Assembly (NCBI RefSeq): GCF_000983115.1
Contig: NZ_CGIH01000013.1
Span: forward strand, 1 to 64,000
Direction: 5' to 3'
DNA from: Syntrophomonas zehnderi OL-4
Lineage (GTDB): Bacteria; Bacillota; Syntrophomonadia; Syntrophomonadales; Syntrophomonadaceae
DNA: 64,000 bases
Shown: positions 1 to 8,676 of the stretch, one piece after another
Position numbering within the stretch: position 1 is the first letter of the stretch
Layout of the letters: each line of letters opens with the position of its first letter
Translations under genes and position numbers: made by a program
The notes under the pieces: generated by a model
What the model was told of the DNA's origin: nothing
Databases searched by the model: none
What the model saw: only the letters and a program-made list of their open reading frames with translations

Positions 1-81
1 GCTTACCTTTGTGCCATAACTATGATTGCATCTGTTATCGCAGTTAACCAAGATAGCAATACGCAGTCGCTGGCTGCATAA
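1..81 (+). CDS. Possible 3' end of an upstream gene (partial)
   Basis: Frame 1 is open from the window edge and ends at a TAA at 79-81, giving 26 residues with a hydrophobic stretch (ITMIASVIAV). It could be the C-terminal end of a small membrane or exported protein. With so little sequence no family can be named, and a chance open frame of this length cannot be excluded. Confidence 0.25.
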   Translation, partial: AYLCAITMIASVIAVNQDSNTQSLAA

Positions 82-428
82 CTTAAATCTATCGGGTTTT
101 AAAAGAACAAAATACTTTGAAGGGGGTACTATGTCCTTTTTCGGAAATTGTCATAGTCTGACTGTTATATCTTAGCCAACATGGTAATAAATGTTATTGC
201 TAATTATAACAGATAGCTTTGACTTATCTTTTTTCGAATATTTTTTTGAATTATGCAAAAGTCTCAATCAGCATGGCAACCAAACATGTATAACTTTTTT
301 TCATTTCTATTATAAACAGTATAGTGATATACTTTTACTATATAGACTATTAGGAGAAGACATTAGCCTGCTTATTTGGCGATGGATGTCAGCCCCGTTG
401 TTTTTTGAAATTAGAAAGGATAATACCA
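82..428. other. Intergenic region without recognisable gene
   Basis: AT-rich stretch before the cysteine desulfurase-like gene. An AAGGGGG sequence at 120-126 precedes an ATG at 131, but that frame stops after 14 codons. An open frame at 191-451 has AT-driven composition and no ribosome binding site, so I do not call it a gene. Confidence 0.5.
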
Positions 429-1577
429 GTGACAGCTATTTATATGGATAATGCCGCAACTTCTTTTCCCAAGCCGGAAAGTGTTTACGAGGCAGTAGAT
501 CATTTTAATCGATACATGGGGGGCAATCCTGGACGGGGCAGTAATCAGCAGACGCTTGAGGCAGGGTCGGTTCTGCTTAATACCCGTGAAACCCTGGCCC
601 GCTTTTTTAATATTAAGGATAGCGCTGATATCGCTTTCACATTAAACATTACCGAATCCATCAATACTGGCTTAAAAGGGATGCTGCGGGCAGGTGATCA
701 TGTGATAACCAGCAGTATGGAGCATAATGCCGTTGCCCGACCTCTTAATGTGTTACGCCAGCATGGCATTGAATGGACCCAGGTGGCCTGTAGCCAGGAC
801 GGCAGCTTAGATCCCGAGGACGTGCGCCGGGCTATAAAAAAGAACACCCGTATGATCTGTATCCTGCATGCTTCCAATCTCACCGGCACTATCATGCCCA
901 TTAGAGAGATAGGCCATATTGCCCGGAATGCAGGGGTCACATTTTTGGTGGATTCCGCCCAAACCGCCGGGGTACTACCTATTGACGTGGAACTGGATAA
1001 TATTGACATATTAACTTTTACCGGCCATAAAGGATTACTAGGTCCGCAGGGAACCGGGGGAATCTATATAAGTCCCCGTATTCAGGTCAAACCATTAAAA
1101 GAAGGGGGTACCGGCTCCCTCTCCGAATACCTGGAGCAACCCGATTTTATGCCGGATATTCTGGAAAGCGGAACCCTGAATACACCTGGTATTGCCGGAC
1201 TTGGTGCAGGCCTAGATTTTATTGCAGAACAGGGATTGGAAAAAATAAAAGCCCGGGAACAGCTTTTAACCAACCAGCTCCTAGATGGGTTGCAGCAGAT
1301 ACCAGGTGTCACCCTGTATGGTCCAGCAGATAGCAACCGGCGTACAGCTGTACTGGCATTTAATCTTGATAATATGGACTGTGGGGAGTTAAGTACTTAT
1401 CTGGATTATGAATTTGGCATCACCACCCGTTCCGGATTGCATTGTTCACCATTGGCCCATCAGACCATAGGTACTCTCGCCCAAGGGGCCTGTAGACTTA
1501 GTCCGGGATATTTTACGGAGCACGCTGACGTTATTAAAGTATTAACGGCCATCGACCAACTGTCCAGACGGCTATAA
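429..1577 (+). CDS. Cysteine desulfurase family protein (class V aminotransferase fold)
   Basis: PLP-dependent enzyme of the NifS/SufS-like superfamily, 382 aa, cytosolic. The N-terminus MDNAATSFPKP is typical. The PLP lysine sits in TFTGHKG (about K201) and the catalytic cysteine in RSGLHC (about C339), so sulfur (or selenium) mobilisation from cysteine or selenocysteine is the expected reaction. It looks like the stand-alone desulfurase subfamily found in anaerobic Firmicutes, often with selenium genes; a YedF gene lies at 38.4 kb in the same window. I choose the GTG at 429 because AGAAAGGA lies 8 bases upstream; an ATG at 405 would add 8 residues without a ribosome binding site. Followed by a strong terminator, so monocistronic. 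Confidence 0.85.
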   Translation: MTAIYMDNAATSFPKPESVYEAVDHFNRYMGGNPGRGSNQQTLEAGSVLLNTRETLARFFNIKDSADIAFTLNITESINTGLKGMLRAGDHVITSSMEHNAVARPLNVLRQHGIEWTQVACSQDGSLDPEDVRRAIKKNTRMICILHASNLTGTIMPIREIGHIARNAGVTFLVDSAQTAGVLPIDVELDNIDILTFTGHKGLLGPQGTGGIYISPRIQVKPLKEGGTGSLSEYLEQPDFMPDILESGTLNTPGIAGLGAGLDFIAEQGLEKIKAREQLLTNQLLDGLQQIPGVTLYGPADSNRRTAVLAFNLDNMDCGELSTYLDYEFGITTRSGLHCSPLAHQTIGTLAQGACRLSPGYFTEHADVIKVLTAIDQLSRRL

Positions 1578-1608
1578 AATTGGCTTACCGGTAATAACTC
1601 AAAGATTT

Positions 1609-1644
1609 GCACCACAACGAAACCTCGTTGGTGGTGCTTTTTTT
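1609..1644 (+). terminator. Intrinsic terminator after desulfurase-like gene
   Basis: A near-perfect hairpin (GCACCACAACGA with TCGTTGGTGGTGC, AACC loop) is followed by seven T residues. It lies 31 bases after the stop codon. Confidence 0.85.
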
Positions 1645-1680
1645 GACCGGGTAAAATTATGAGCAAAAAGAAAATAGCAC

Positions 1681-1709
1681 TTATCTTTTCTGGCATATAT
1701 TGGTATAAT
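1681..1709 (+). promoter_or_regulatory. Putative sigma-A promoter of the SDR gene
   Basis: A consensus TATAAT at 1704-1709 lies 17 bases from a weak -35 (TTATCT, 1681-1686), about 40 bases upstream of the start codon. The -35 matches only half of the consensus. Confidence 0.45.
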
Positions 1710-1748
1710 ATATATAGTTTTCCAAATACGTTAAGAGGGGGATTTAAT

Positions 1749-2516
1749 ATGGATATTAATGGATTGGTAGCACTGGTAACCGGGGGTGCATCCGGACTGG
1801 GTGCTGCGGCGGTGGAAATGCTGATTGAAAAAGGTGCTAAAGTTGTTATTGCGGATATGAATGAAGAAAAAGGCCAGGAACTGGCTGCCAAATTTGGAGA
1901 CAAGGCCGTGTTTGTTAAGGATAATGTAACCGTAACCGCTGAAAATGAAGCTGCTGTAGCTGCCGCTATTGATAAATTTGGCAAACTGGATGTACTGGTT
2001 AATGCTGCCGGCGTAGGCAGTGCGTCTAAAATAATAGGCAAGGATGGCCCTACCGTGTTGGATTGGTTCAAGATGGTTATCGATATCAACCTGGTAGGTG
2101 GCTTCGATGTTATGAGACTGGCAGCCTGGCAGATGAGTAAGAATGAACCCAACGACAAAGGCGAAAGGGGCGTTTTGATTAACGTAGCTTCCGTAGCTGC
2201 CTTTGATGGGCAAATGGGACAGGCGGCTTACTCCGCCTCCAAAGCCGGTGTCGTTGGCATGACCCTGCCTATTGCCAGGGATCTTTCCCGGGAAGGCATC
2301 CGGGTTCTGACTATAGCACCTGGTATATTTGATACGCCCATGATGGCATTACTGCCTCAGGCGGCCCGCGATTCTCTGGGTGCTCAGGTACCGTTCCCGA
2401 AACGCATGGGTGATCCGGTGGAATTTGCTTCCCTGGTATGTCAGATGGTTGAAAACTCCTACTTAAACGGCGAAACCGTTCGTCTGGACGGAGCCATCCG
2501 CATGGGTATTAAGTAA
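1749..2516 (+). CDS. Short-chain dehydrogenase, 3-hydroxyacyl-CoA dehydrogenase type II-like
   Basis: 255-aa NAD(P)-binding Rossmann enzyme of the classical SDR family. Visible motifs are TGGASGLG (residues 11-18), NAAG, the catalytic serine in NVASVAAF and Y161-x3-K165 (YSASK). The insert with GKDGPTVLDWF and the C-terminal APGIFDTPMMALLP resemble HSD17B10-type 3-hydroxy-2-methylbutyryl/3-hydroxyacyl-CoA dehydrogenases, so a role in oxidising 3-hydroxyacyl-CoA during beta-oxidation is plausible (inference). The ATG at 1749 is chosen because AAGAGGGGG precedes it by 7 bases; an upstream ATG at 1659 would add 30 residues that include the promoter. Monocistronic, flanked by terminators. Confidence 0.88.
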   Translation: MDINGLVALVTGGASGLGAAAVEMLIEKGAKVVIADMNEEKGQELAAKFGDKAVFVKDNVTVTAENEAAVAAAIDKFGKLDVLVNAAGVGSASKIIGKDGPTVLDWFKMVIDINLVGGFDVMRLAAWQMSKNEPNDKGERGVLINVASVAAFDGQMGQAAYSASKAGVVGMTLPIARDLSREGIRVLTIAPGIFDTPMMALLPQAARDSLGAQVPFPKRMGDPVEFASLVCQMVENSYLNGETVRLDGAIRMGIK

Positions 2517-2537
2517 TCAATATAAGCTTAGCTTGTC

Positions 2538-2571
2538 AACGGTCGGGTGTTATACGCCTGGCCGTTTTTTA
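2538..2571 (+). terminator. Intrinsic terminator after SDR gene
   Basis: Hairpin AACGGTCGGGTG/CGCCTGGCCGTT with a 5-base loop and a run of T residues, 21 bases after the stop. Confidence 0.8.
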
Positions 2572-2740
2572 TTGGTTTTAAAAAAAATAAGCGAATCACT
2601 TATTTTCCAAGCGGGACAGTCTCCTTAATCGCCTTTAATGCTATAATTAAACAGATCAGGTTTGCCGAAGTAGGATTTTGGGACTTTAAACCGAATATAA
2701 GGTTTAAGGGAATCAGCATTTTAAACGGAGGCTGGTCATC

Positions 2741-3298
2741 ATGAGGAAAGTACTTATTATAAATGATTCTGGTTTTGAAAGGGTAGTATTAAGGGATCAG
2801 GTACAGAACCTGGGCTTTGAGGTTAAGGCAACCGATGAATTCGAGGGATTAAGGCTGATAAAAAAATATCAGCCGGACATAGTTATTGCCAACCTGACCA
2901 TGACCGATATTACCGGAGAGCAGTTAATCGAACAGATTAAGTCAATCCAGCCTGACATTCGCTGCCTGCTTTCCACCTGCAGCCGAAACCGGCACGTAGC
3001 GAGCCAAGCCGTTGATGGGTTATTGGAAACCCCGGCAACGCTGGAGCAGCTCAGCAGGCTGCTAAGTGATCAACCTGATTCCGGTTCGATTCAAGTCAAA
3101 GAGAAAAAACCGGTAGTTAAACTAAACAATTCTCGCCGGGGAGATAGCCCGGATGAAAAGGAATTATACAATAAATCAGATATTGGGGAGCATAATATTA
3201 TAATAAACGATTTTGCCTTTTGTCCTTATTGCGGCAAAGGCTTAGAAAGCAGCAAAACCAAGTATGTTTTTTGTCCATTCTGCGGAAGCCGTTTATAG
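2741..3298 (+). CDS. Degenerate response-regulator receiver with C-terminal zinc ribbon
   Basis: 185 aa. Residues 1-115 follow a CheY-like receiver fold (MRKVLIINDSGFER..., QPDIVIANLTMTDITG), but the phosphoacceptor aspartate is replaced by N51, the first acidic pair is reduced to N8-D9, and the conserved lysine before the proline (LLETPAT) is a threonine. A linker is followed by a C-terminal zinc ribbon with CPYCG and CPFCG pairs. It has no classical DNA-binding output domain. A phosphorylation-independent adaptor or regulator is the best inference. GGAGG lies about 9 bases before the ATG. It sits just upstream of methionine aminopeptidase, possibly in one transcript. Confidence 0.72.
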   Translation: MRKVLIINDSGFERVVLRDQVQNLGFEVKATDEFEGLRLIKKYQPDIVIANLTMTDITGEQLIEQIKSIQPDIRCLLSTCSRNRHVASQAVDGLLETPATLEQLSRLLSDQPDSGSIQVKEKKPVVKLNNSRRGDSPDEKELYNKSDIGEHNIIINDFAFCPYCGKGLESSKTKYVFCPFCGSRL

Positions 3299-3333
3299 AT
3301 GTCAAGGGTCAGCCCTTTTGTAAAGAGAGGTAA

Positions 3334-4206
3334 ATGAAAATTAGCAAGATTAATCGCAATGATCTCTGCTGGTGCAATAGCGGGAAAAAATATAAAAAAT
3401 GCCACCTGGAACAGGACACCAGATTGGAAGAACTGGCCTTGGCCGGATATGAGGTGCCAAGCCGGGGAATGATTAAGACCCCGGAACAGATCGAGGGGAT
3501 TCGCCGATCCAGTCAGTTGAGCAAGACAATATTAGACAACCTGGAGGAAATAATCCGTCCCGGTATTAGCACCGAGGAGATAGATCGTTACGTGCATGAA
3601 TACACGCTAAGCTGCGGTGCCCACCCGGCACCCCTGAACTACAAAGGCTATCCGCGTAGTGTGTGCACTTCCATTAATGAAGTTATCTGTCATGGTATTC
3701 CCGATGACCGCCAGCTTAAGGATGGTGATATCGTTAATGTAGATGTCACCTGTATTTTAAACGGTTATTACGGAGATACCAGCCGCATGTTTCTAATCGG
3801 GAATCCATCTCCTAAAGCTCAGGAACTGGTAAAGGTGGCCCGGGAATGCCTTTATCTGGGAATAGAACAGGTAAAACCCTTTCATCGCATAGGCCATATC
3901 GCTTATGCGATCGAACAACATGCCAACAAATATGGCTTTTCAGTCGTTCAGGATTTTGGCGGCCATGGGGTAGGGATTGCGTTTCATGAGGAACCCTTTG
4001 TACAGCATTTTGGCAGCCAGGAGGATGGCATGGTTTTAGTGCCGAATATGGTGTTTACGATTGAGCCTATGATCAATGCAGGCAGTTATAAAACGAAAAT
4101 TTTGGCAGATGGCTGGACCACAATAACCGTGGATGGATCACTGTCAGCCCAGTGGGAACACACCGTTCGGGTAACAGATACCGGCGTTGAGGTCTTAAGC
4201 TTATAA
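3334..4206 (+). CDS. map: Methionine aminopeptidase type I with N-terminal SEC-C motif
   Basis: 290 aa. Removes the initiator methionine from nascent proteins in the cytosol. Residues 7-25 form a SEC-C zinc motif (NDLCWCNSG...KKCH), known to help ribosome or partner docking in some family members. The catalytic domain follows (from about residue 45) with the metal ligands visible in NVDVT, YGDTSRMF, GGHGVG, TIEPM and QWEHT. Length and order match the SEC-C MetAP class of Firmicutes. AGAGAGG precedes the ATG. This map is isolated, not in the ribosomal protein operon, so a second copy may exist elsewhere in the genome. Confidence 0.92.
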   Translation: MKISKINRNDLCWCNSGKKYKKCHLEQDTRLEELALAGYEVPSRGMIKTPEQIEGIRRSSQLSKTILDNLEEIIRPGISTEEIDRYVHEYTLSCGAHPAPLNYKGYPRSVCTSINEVICHGIPDDRQLKDGDIVNVDVTCILNGYYGDTSRMFLIGNPSPKAQELVKVARECLYLGIEQVKPFHRIGHIAYAIEQHANKYGFSVVQDFGGHGVGIAFHEEPFVQHFGSQEDGMVLVPNMVFTIEPMINAGSYKTKILADGWTTITVDGSLSAQWEHTVRVTDTGVEVLSL

Positions 4207-4219
4207 CCCAGGGTATTAC

Positions 4220-4279
4220 ACAGGGGGACGCTTTTCTTGCAGGTCATTTAAATAACCTACAAAAAAAGCGTCCCCCTGT
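4220..4279. repeat. REP-like palindrome between convergent genes
   Basis: Perfect 16-bp inverted arms (ACAGGGGGACGCTTTT at 4220-4235 and its complement at 4264-4279) enclose a 28-base spacer with a smaller imperfect hairpin. It lies between convergent map and tlp. It could act as a bidirectional terminator; GGGGACGCTTTT palindromes are also a form commonly seen as dispersed REP-type units in anaerobic Firmicutes. Confidence 0.65.
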
Positions 4280-4288
4280 CTGGATTAT

Positions 4289-4516
4289 TTATTCATATCC
4301 TTGCTCCCGGTCTTGGGCTTCATCTTGAATTTCTACACGCATGGAATTTAGTGCTTCTTCACGCCGTTCATTTTTTCTGGCCAGATTTTTTATCATAGCG
4401 GGATTGTCGGTTTGGGAGATGGCTTCTTCGGTTAACTCAATATTACGGATGGTGTTAGTAATATTTCGCTGGATTTTCTCTACATTGTCACTGCGGTCAT
4501 CGGCTTGGCGTTTCAT
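4289..4516 (-). CDS. tlp: Small acid-soluble spore protein Tlp
   Basis: 75 aa. The DDRSDNVEKIQ start, the NTIRNIE...EEAI centre and the ARKNERREEALNSMR segment match the Tlp family, small proteins packed in the spore core of endospore formers. It is short, highly charged and without cysteine, as expected. GGAGGG precedes the ATG by a good distance. Its presence indicates that the organism sporulates. Expression would be expected in the forespore under sigma-G, but no promoter was assigned. Confidence 0.9.
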   Translation of the reverse strand: MKRQADDRSDNVEKIQRNITNTIRNIELTEEAISQTDNPAMIKNLARKNERREEALNSMRVEIQDEAQDREQGYE

Positions 4517-4600
4517 TAAAATCCCTCCTTTAAACTAACATAGAATTGCTTTGGCATAATTATTGTTTGAATATCGGGATAGTTTTATACGGCCAGGCTT

Positions 4601-7321
4601 TTACTCTGAGCAGCCCAGATCCAACACATAGACCTTGCGTTCTCCCTTATCCGTGGGATGCAAAGTCAGTTGGCAAGAAAAAGCCTCAATCCCCTGCGGT
4701 GACAATTGCGATTTTAGGGTTTTGTAGTTACTGGCACTGACAATACCTACAACTTTTTTGCCCTGATAGTCGGCGGGCAGGGCTGGGGCACCAGACGAGG
4801 AAAAAACCAGCAAATCAGTGTTGCTGACCAGATATGGTTGTTCCGCTATTGTAAGCAGATAGGGGAGAGGATCGTTTTCCAGCATCAGGTTTTTATCCAG
4901 TACTACCAGGGTAGAACGACGGTCACTTAGCTCCATGGCTTTTTGAAAGACCTGTAAAGCCAAGCGGTTGGATTGGTTGGTACCCGCTTTCTGGGCGCAA
5001 TAGCTATAGAAGGGGATTATCTGTACTACCACCAACAATAAGAGGGCTGCATAAGCAGGAATCGTCAGATTACGTTTGTTGCCCATAAATTCGTAGATTT
5101 GTCGGCAACTGTGAACCAGTCCCAGGGATATCATCAACAAGGCACAAAGAATGACCGGCATAATATAACGGGTAGACAGGAAAAAGGAATAGCGTGCATT
5201 AATCCAGGGCAACACCAGAAAAGAGGCAGCCAGGATGTATAGGGGCAGATGTTTTTTACTCTTAAAAGCCCGGTAAGCACCCAGCAAAAGCAGCAACAGG
5301 GCCAGAGTAAACCAGGGATAACCCAGGTAATGCCAGGGTATATCTTGATGGGCATAGGTTGAACTTACTGAGCGCACCAGATCAATAAACATATTCTGAG
5401 TGTTTTTCAGATAAGACATTAATCCAGGGTCTTTCTCCAGCGCATATCCTTTGTATCTGAGCCACGCCAAACTGCCTCCCCGCGAGACTATATTGTAATA
5501 AATCATGTTGCTGTAAGCTGTCAGGAAACAGATCACGGCTGCCCAATAATACCTGGTCTTGATGGCAGTTTGACAACGAAAGTACGGGCGCAGAACATAG
5601 ATGCTTACTGCCAGTACATAGATAATAGCCGAGGCATGGGTTTGCAGGGTTAAAGCCCATAGAATACCTGACAGTATCAACCAGGCTCCGCTCTTTTTTT
5701 CTTCAGCTTGCCCAAGAGCCAACCAGGCCAGGCAGAAGAAAAATGGAGTCGTGCAATTGGACCAGGCCATATGCGTGACCAGGATGTGCATACCATTGCC
5801 CAGCAATAGCAATGCTGCAACCATCCCCACCCAATGACCAAACATTTTTTTGGCAATGTAATAAAAAAGAACTACGGTCAAGGCAGAAGTAATCGCTACA
5901 TATAGCCGGGGCCAATAGACGCTCACCCCCGCCAGCTTGAAAATTCCTGCCAGGATATAATTATGCAAAGCGCCAATATCATGGGCAGTATTATGAAGCG
6001 GCAGAACCTGACCCTGATAAATCTGATAGGCTAGCTGAACTTCCTTTAATTCATCAATATAACGGGGGATTTCCCACAGCCAGGGAATTCGCACCAGCAA
6101 TGCCAGGATAAACAGGCTGCCTGCCGGTATCAAGCGTTTTGGCAAACTAACCATGTCGGGCAGGCCGTATAGGTTTAAAAACAAGGCTAATCTGATTCTA
6201 AGTATATCCCGAGCCATGGTCAAAGGAGCCAATATTCGATGTACCGTGGAACCGGGGCAATCCTTGGCGGTTACCGCAATTTGAGCAGTCGGCAGCTTAA
6301 GTGATTTAATTAGTGCCAGGAGTTCAACATCAAAAGCAAATCCCCGTATGCGCTGACGTGGAAAGATCTGGGCTGCAACCTGCTGATTAAAACCCTTTAA
6401 GCCGCACTGGGTGTCTTTGATACCGGGCAAGAGCAGTATTTGTACCAGTAAATTAAAGGCTTTGCCCTGTAAAAAGCGCCCAAGCGACTCACCAGCAACC
6501 CGTTTTCCGACCGCACCTTGACGGCAGGCAATAACGGCGGCATCTCCCTGAAGAAGTTTTTTGGCAAGCCTGATGATATGTTCCGGGGTAAATGTTGCAT
6601 CCGCGTCAGTAAATATCAGATATTCACCGGCCGCGTGGCACATACCGGTGCGAACCGCCGCACCTTTTCCTTGATTGGTTTTATGCTGCAGGTAACGGAT
6701 AAATGGGTATTGCTGCGTCAATTCCTCAACTATCTCCCGGGTGCGATCCTGGCTGCCGTCATCTACCACGACTATTTCTAAGAGGAAGTGCTCTAAAAGG
6801 GCGGGTGCCAATTGGCGCAGCCTTTGTGGCAAACGGTGTTCTTCATTATAGGCGGGAATTATTATGCTGACCATTCCGGGCTGGTAACCGGCGGGTTGGA
6901 AAATAGTTCTAGCTTCCCGATTGGCAAAAACCCAGTGGCGATAGGTCAGGAAATTCCAAGTAATGGATAGGATAGCCCCCATTATTTTGGCCCCATTTAA
7001 AAACAGATATGGTGACTGGGATATTAAAATAGGCAACGCGGTGATCAGTGCCACCGTACTGCTGTTGATGGCAATACCTATTAAAGAAGCGGTGATGAAA
7101 CGTGTTATCTGACCTTTTCTATCAGGCGAGGTTGGAAAAGTCCAATTTTGGTTTAAAATAAAACTATTACACATGGCCAGGCTTACGGCCAGGGTATTGA
7201 TCAACCCGATGCCTAATGGGCTTTGTGCCCCGGTTAGGTATACTAAAAAATTAAATACCCCGAAATCAATCAAGGTGTTTACTAATCCGGTTAGGGCAAA
7301 TTTAGTAAATTGGGTCAGCAA
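4601..7321 (-). CDS. GtrA-GT2-GT-C fusion membrane glycosyltransferase
   Basis: 906 aa in three modules. Residues 1-135: four-helix GtrA-like flippase domain (FTKFALTGLVNTLIDFGVFNFLV). Residues about 150-400: family 2 glycosyltransferase of the dolichyl/undecaprenyl-phosphate glucosyltransferase type (VSIIIPAYNEEHRLP, FTDADATF, DTQCGLKGF). Residues about 410-906: multi-helix GT-C transferase similar to ArnT/PMT (RIPWLWEIPRYIDELKE, with the acidic pair in the first loop). The set could make a lipid-phospho-sugar, flip it and transfer it outside the membrane. The start is TTG with AAGGA 13 bases upstream, a long spacing; no in-frame ATG exists nearby. The modules are usually separate genes. Substrate unknown. 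Confidence 0.85.
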   Translation of the reverse strand: MLTQFTKFALTGLVNTLIDFGVFNFLVYLTGAQSPLGIGLINTLAVSLAMCNSFILNQNWTFPTSPDRKGQITRFITASLIGIAINSSTVALITALPILISQSPYLFLNGAKIMGAILSITWNFLTYRHWVFANREARTIFQPAGYQPGMVSIIIPAYNEEHRLPQRLRQLAPALLEHFLLEIVVVDDGSQDRTREIVEELTQQYPFIRYLQHKTNQGKGAAVRTGMCHAAGEYLIFTDADATFTPEHIIRLAKKLLQGDAAVIACRQGAVGKRVAGESLGRFLQGKAFNLLVQILLLPGIKDTQCGLKGFNQQVAAQIFPRQRIRGFAFDVELLALIKSLKLPTAQIAVTAKDCPGSTVHRILAPLTMARDILRIRLALFLNLYGLPDMVSLPKRLIPAGSLFILALLVRIPWLWEIPRYIDELKEVQLAYQIYQGQVLPLHNTAHDIGALHNYILAGIFKLAGVSVYWPRLYVAITSALTVVLFYYIAKKMFGHWVGMVAALLLLGNGMHILVTHMAWSNCTTPFFFCLAWLALGQAEEKKSGAWLILSGILWALTLQTHASAIIYVLAVSIYVLRPYFRCQTAIKTRYYWAAVICFLTAYSNMIYYNIVSRGGSLAWLRYKGYALEKDPGLMSYLKNTQNMFIDLVRSVSSTYAHQDIPWHYLGYPWFTLALLLLLLGAYRAFKSKKHLPLYILAASFLVLPWINARYSFFLSTRYIMPVILCALLMISLGLVHSCRQIYEFMGNKRNLTIPAYAALLLLVVVQIIPFYSYCAQKAGTNQSNRLALQVFQKAMELSDRRSTLVVLDKNLMLENDPLPYLLTIAEQPYLVSNTDLLVFSSSGAPALPADYQGKKVVGIVSASNYKTLKSQLSPQGIEAFSCQLTLHPTDKGERKVYVLDLGCSE

Positions 7322-7537
7322 AATAAAACATCATTCCTTATAAGCAGATAAAAACAGTTTTCCCCAAAAGTCATAAAATAACGGTGTGTTTTTAAAAACA
7401 GCCGGGCTAGTTATTCTTTTTGGGGCTTGATTTAAGCATGGAATTAAATTTGCTGGGTGAATTAAAAATGTTTTGATACAATGATGCTTAGGCCAAGTTG
7501 ATACTCTATATCAGACAAAGTAATGGAGGTAAAAAAA

Positions 7538-8608
7538 GTGCATAAGAAGTTATTTATTCCCGGTCCGGTAGAGGTTAGACAGGAAGTGCTGGAAAAAATG
7601 GCTACCCCTATGATAGGACATCGGAGCAAGAATGCTTCCGATTTGCAGCACCGGATTAGTGATAAAATACGTCAGGTGTTTTACACTCAGGAAGAAATAT
7701 TACTCTCCACCAGTTCGGGCAGTGGTTTGATGGAAGGAGCGGTGCGTTCCTGTACCCTAAAAAGGGCGGCGGTTTTCTCCGTGGGGGCTTTTGGCAAGCG
7801 CTGGTTTGAAATGGCTCAGGCCAACAATGTTCCGGCTGATCTGTTTGAAGTTGACTGGGGTCAGGCCACAACTCCCCAATTGGTGGAGGAAGTGCTTTCC
7901 ACCGGTAAATATGACCTGATGACCATTACCCATAATGAAACCTCTACCGGTCTGATGAACCCGGTTGAAGAAATCGCGGACGTTGCTAAAAAATACCCCG
8001 AGGTGGTCTACTGCCTGGATGCGGTTAGCTCCATGGGCGGGACTAAAATTCAAGTCGACCAACTGGGTGTGGATATTTGCATTACCTCGACCCAGAAAGC
8101 CCTGGGTTTGCCGCCGGGACTGGCGATCTGCTCCATGTCAGCCAAGGCCGTAGAAAGAGCCGGGCAAGTTCCAAACCGGGGGTATTATCTAGATCTGCTG
8201 GCCCTGTATGATTACATTCAAAAGAAGGATTACCAGTATCCCTCGACCCCTTCCTTATCCCATATGTTTGCCCTGGACTATCAGTTGGATCTGATACTTA
8301 AGGAAGGTCTGGATAATCGTTTTCGCAGACATCAGGAAATGGCCGACTATGTACGCGATTGGGGACGCCGCCATTTTGGGCTTTTTGCTGACGAAAGATA
8401 TCTTTCCAACACCGTGACCACTTTTAACAACAGCCGGGGAATAGATGTCGCTGCCTTGAACCAGGAATTGGGCAGGCGGGGTTTCCAAATATCGAACGGG
8501 TATGGCAAATTAAAAGACCAGACCTTCCGTATTGCCCATATGGCAGATTGCACCCTGGAGGAAGTAAAGGAACTGATTGCCCATATCGATGATATTTTAA
8601 AACTATAA
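7538..8608 (+). CDS. Alanine-glyoxylate / serine-pyruvate aminotransferase family
   Basis: 356-aa class V PLP aminotransferase. The N-terminus KKLFIPGPVEV, the GHRSK motif and the PLP lysine in TSTQKALGLPPG are characteristic of the AGT/SPT family that interconverts serine, glyoxylate, pyruvate and alanine or works in phosphoserine formation. The GTG at 7538 is chosen because GGAGGT at 7525-7530 is 7 bases upstream; the ATG at 7523 overlaps that ribosome binding site. It is followed after 68 bases by a DUF1015 gene, a neighbour commonly linked to serine biosynthesis, so a role in serine metabolism is likely (inference). Confidence 0.85.
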   Translation: MHKKLFIPGPVEVRQEVLEKMATPMIGHRSKNASDLQHRISDKIRQVFYTQEEILLSTSSGSGLMEGAVRSCTLKRAAVFSVGAFGKRWFEMAQANNVPADLFEVDWGQATTPQLVEEVLSTGKYDLMTITHNETSTGLMNPVEEIADVAKKYPEVVYCLDAVSSMGGTKIQVDQLGVDICITSTQKALGLPPGLAICSMSAKAVERAGQVPNRGYYLDLLALYDYIQKKDYQYPSTPSLSHMFALDYQLDLILKEGLDNRFRRHQEMADYVRDWGRRHFGLFADERYLSNTVTTFNNSRGIDVAALNQELGRRGFQISNGYGKLKDQTFRIAHMADCTLEEVKELIAHIDDILKL

Positions 8609-8676
8609 TTAGTGAATGCGTACAGGGGGATATCTCTTGAACGCAGCAGAACCAAGGGACAGGAGGATAAAAAAAG

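Noticed and set aside
191-451. 86-codon open frame near the left edge
   Set aside because: AT-driven composition, no ribosome binding site, and it overlaps the start of the desulfurase-like gene.
1460-2213. Long open frames on the minus strand opposite the SDR gene
   Set aside because: They are antisense shadows of a clearly conserved SDR gene with low-complexity Ser/Ala/Thr composition.
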